In this document: positions 3,887 through 6,304 of the stretch, piece after piece | Layout of the letters: each line of letters opens with the position of its first letter | How positions within the stretch are numbered: position 1 is the first letter of the stretch | Origin: Ktedonobacter sp. 13_1_20CM_4_53_11 | GTDB lineage: Bacteria; Chloroflexota; Ktedonobacteria; Ktedonobacterales; Ktedonobacteraceae | NCBI GenBank assembly: GCA_001919995.1 | Contig: MNIY01000043.1 | Coordinates: forward strand, 3,390 to 9,693 | Length of the DNA: 6,304 nucleotides | Direction of reading: 5' to 3' | Made by a program: the position numbers and the translations under genes | The notes under the pieces: model-generated | What the model was told of the DNA's origin: nothing | Database searches by the model: none | The model's input: the letters and a program-made list of their open reading frames with translations, nothing else

Positions 3887-6304
3887 TTATTTGTTCAGAT
3901 TAAGCCTCCAGGCTCCGCGCCCATGCGTAGCAGCATAGAGTACGCGTGCAGAAGAGGAAATGGTCAAGCTATAGACAGCCACCTTCGGTAGCCCCACTGC
4001 CGCTGGCGCCCAACTGGTACTGTTGACGCGCAATAAGCTGACGCCAAAATCAGTGGACATGTAGAGATCGCCGGTTGCATCATCGAAGGCGATACCGGTA
4101 ATCGGCGCGTCGCCCAGATCATAACTGATATCCTTCCACGTCGCTTTCCTGCTGGCAGGATCAAATGTAACATCGAAAACATGACCCGGCGTCGTAGGAG
4201 TATAGGCGCTATATCCCGAGAATGAGACGAACGCGTGATAGGGATTCTTAGGATCGACGGCGATTCCGCTGATGAAGCGATTGGGCTGCGCGGCTGTATC
4301 GATGCGGGTGAAAGACACACTGATCGCCGGAGCATCGGCGTTCGTCGAGATGAACAGGCGCCCAAAACGCGTGGCCGCCCAGAGAATATTCTCGTTGCTA
4401 TGAGCCTGGCTGAGCGCTACAACGTAACTGCCAGGGCCACCCTTGTCAGTGCCAAAGGTGGTGCTCGTCAATGAATCACTTCCCAGCGGTACCCAATCTC
4501 CGCAGGTTGACTTGAAATCGCCCGTCAGCTCGTTGCAGTGCTGGTCAAGGTAAGCCCGTGGCCCTCCGCTATCGTTGGTGCGCCAGACATGCTCAAGCCC
4601 TGTGAACATCGTGCCGCTCACCCCGGGCGCCGCGATGAGTGGAATATAGAAGGATGCCGACTCTTTACTGTTAGCGAGTGGATCGGCTATAAAATCCCAT
4701 CCCGTTGGATCGCTGCCTTTGAAATTGACATCCCCGTTTGGTCCATAATACGTATGCATGCGAATGTTCGGGTTGCCTGTATCGATCAGCGATTGACCAC
4801 CATCGCCACCGACCGACTCGAACCAATTACTGCCAGCGCTTGTCGGTTTCTGGTTATACGACCAGGTGCCATTATCCTGTGAACCGCCGATCAAGTCGGT
4901 TTTGGGATGCTGGGGATTGATCGCAAGACTCTGGAACTGCACTGTCGCCAATCCACTGTTCAGACTGAAGATCTGCGTTGGAACCGCCTTTAACCAGCTC
5001 TGGCAGTCCGTCAAATCTGCACCTGTCAGTCCCCTGCTGGCGCAGCCGCCGGATGCATCGCTAAATCCGCCGCTTGTGCGCACGAGGCCGCCATCCGAGC
5101 CGAGGAAAGCGATGTCGGGATTTCCGGGTGCGAAAGCTATAGCGTGCTGGTCGGGGTGCATACCCTGTGGCGGCGACTGCATGTCATCGGTCATGTCGGT
5201 GAAGCTCACTCCCGCGTCGGTCGAACGCTGAACCGCGCGCCCATTAGAGGGAGGATTGGCCGTGAAGATTTCAGAGTACTGCATCGACCCGCCGATCCAC
5301 ACGGTGTCAGGGTGACCTGGAGGTGAGGCGATCGGCATATCATACGAGCACTGGGGGTTGCAGTAATTATACGCTGCAAAGCCCGGCGTCCCTTTGATTG
5401 AGTTAGAGAGTTTGAGCCAGCCAGCATTCTTGCTGCCGTCTGTCAGCCTGGTCGCAGGTACATTTGCATCATCGACACGATACAAGTCAGCGGTGTTGCC
5501 ATCAGTATCTCCCACGTAGATGCGGAGCTTGCCGCCATCGGGTGCGAGGGCGAATTCTGTGCGCGCTCCACCACTATTTGCAACGGCGCCACCACCGGCC
5601 GAGGCAAAAACCTGTTCAAATGTTCCATTCGCGCTCTCGCGGAAGAGACCATAGTCGGACATGGAGAAGTAGAGCTGCTGTCGTGCCGCGCCGGGTCCAT
5701 TAGTGTAAAAGGCAATCCTGGTGATGCCGCCTCTAAAGAAATCGCTGCCGTTTGGCGAACCGGGGTTAACGGGATCCGACGTCTTGCTGAAAACCAGCTT
5801 GAAGGTGGCGCCTCCATCCGTGGACTCGTACAGGCCAACCTGTGGCGCGTCAGGAGGCGTGAAGCGCCCGCCGTTCACCGATGATGCTCCGTGCCGCGCG
5901 ACATCGGTACCGATAAAGATGTGGTTCGGATTAGTTGGATCGACAGCGATGGCGCCGATAGAGCGATCTTTCGCGGCAGCGACACTACCGGGTAGCAGTC
6001 GCCAGTTTTTACCGAAGTTGGTAGACTTGAACAGGCCAACGCCTGCCTCGGAATCACTCGATCCGTTGGCTTCTCCCGTGCCAGCATAGAGCGTAGCGCC
6101 GCTCGCGTCATTGGGATTGAGTGCAATCGAGCCAATGGCATTTGAAGCAAGGCCATTTGAAGACGCGCGCCAGTTGGGTACTGGCGCGAGAGCATTATCG
6201 GTCTCCCATATGCCGCCGCCTGCCGCGCCAACCCACACACGACACAGATTTTGATCGCAATTGTTGGCTATCGTAATCACGGTTATACGTCCCGAGACGA
6301 CTGT
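3887..6304 (-). CDS. Secreted BNR/Asp-box beta-propeller protein (VPS10/sortilin or GH74-like), N-terminus beyond window
   Basis: Large propeller protein, probably extracytoplasmic, with 805 codons visible. The frame is open to the right edge, and the first residues (SGRITVITI...VWVGAAGGGIW) already form a propeller blade, so signal peptide and start lie outside; a GTG at 6280-6278 is not the true start. Numbering from that GTG, Asp-box motifs (S-x-D-x-G-x-x-W/F) are at 86-93 (STNFGKNW), 153-160 (STDGGATF) and 353-360 (STDAGVSF), with a degenerate one at 742. Blade strands of the form IAVDPxNPxxxFxG recur near 110, 380, 452, 671 and 729. Family signatures are DQHAIAFAPGNPD (377-389), GGSQDNGTW (465-473), GGDGGQ (491-496) and the terminal LYAATHGRGAWRLNL (781-795). 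Such folds occur in sortilin-type binding proteins and GH74 glucanases; I cannot assign a catalytic residue, so enzyme versus binding role is open. The stop is TAA at 3889-3887. Confidence 0.88.
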   Translation of the reverse strand, partial: TVVSGRITVITIANNCDQNLCRVWVGAAGGGIWETDNALAPVPNWRASSNGLASNAIGSIALNPNDASGATLYAGTGEANGSSDSEAGVGLFKSTNFGKNWRLLPGSVAAAKDRSIGAIAVDPTNPNHIFIGTDVARHGASSVNGGRFTPPDAPQVGLYESTDGGATFKLVFSKTSDPVNPGSPNGSDFFRGGITRIAFYTNGPGAARQQLYFSMSDYGLFRESANGTFEQVFASAGGGAVANSGGARTEFALAPDGGKLRIYVGDTDGNTADLYRVDDANVPATRLTDGSKNAGWLKLSNSIKGTPGFAAYNYCNPQCSYDMPIASPPGHPDTVWIGGSMQYSEIFTANPPSNGRAVQRSTDAGVSFTDMTDDMQSPPQGMHPDQHAIAFAPGNPDIAFLGSDGGLVRTSGGFSDASGGCASRGLTGADLTDCQSWLKAVPTQIFSLNSGLATVQFQSLAINPQHPKTDLIGGSQDNGTWSYNQKPTSAGSNWFESVGGDGGQSLIDTGNPNIRMHTYYGPNGDVNFKGSDPTGWDFIADPLANSKESASFYIPLIAAPGVSGTMFTGLEHVWRTNDSGGPRAYLDQHCNELTGDFKSTCGDWVPLGSDSLTSTTFGTDKGGPGSYVVALSQAHSNENILWAATRFGRLFISTNADAPAISVSFTRIDTAAQPNRFISGIAVDPKNPYHAFVSFSGYSAYTPTTPGHVFDVTFDPASRKATWKDISYDLGDAPITGIAFDDATGDLYMSTDFGVSLLRVNSTSWAPAAVGLPKVAVYSLTISSSARVLYAATHGRGAWRLNLNK

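Noticed and set aside
6278..6280. GTG as the start of the propeller gene
   Set aside because: The frame is open upstream to the window edge, residues before it (SGRIT) continue the same blade, and no ribosome site is seen.
1..6304. CRISPR arrays, insertion sequences, transposase genes, long direct repeats
   Set aside because: None was seen on reading both strands; the only inverted repeats are the short hairpins listed.

Overview
The window looks like a chromosomal or metagenomic segment from a high-GC soil bacterium. A Chloroflexota origin (Ktedonobacter-like) is my best guess. It rests on the mix of a NarL/LiaS-type histidine kinase next to an ABC-2 exporter, a small b-type-cytochrome-like membrane protein and a very large secreted BNR/sortilin-type propeller. 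No marker gene is present, so this is inference.

Left part (1 to about 2890, visibly GC-rich). A sensor histidine kinase is read on the minus strand and runs off the left edge, lacking at most its last residues. On the plus strand lies the C-terminal 124 codons of an ABC transporter ATPase (H-loop plus C-terminal DUF4162-like domain). It overlaps by its stop codon a complete ABC-2 permease gene (1287-2090). The kinase and ATPase meet head to head near 913-927, and the ATPase has clearly lost its 5' part, including Walker A, signature and Walker B. The kinase has probably lost some of its N-terminal membrane region. This junction is the most unusual structure in the window; it may be a real deletion or rearrangement, or an assembly chimera. 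After an 18-bp palindrome comes a six-helix membrane protein with histidines placed as in cytochrome b561-type proteins.

Middle (2887-3203). This is a 317-bp gap with a short open stretch that may be a gene remnant, and a good sigma-70-like promoter for a RimJ/RimL-family GNAT acetyltransferase (3204-3755). Two strong hairpins lie in the 131-bp gap between this gene and the convergent gene that follows.

Right part (3887-6304, visibly lower GC). One long minus-strand gene encodes an extracytoplasmic BNR/Asp-box beta-propeller protein of the VPS10/sortilin or GH74-like fold. Its C-terminus is complete, but its N-terminus lies beyond the right edge.

Functional links: kinase plus exporter is a common pairing in which a two-component system controls an ABC exporter, but no response regulator is visible here. 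I see no evidence that the GNAT, cytochrome-like and propeller genes work together. No tRNA, rRNA, CRISPR array, insertion sequence or origin was found, and no clear new multi-gene system is apparent.
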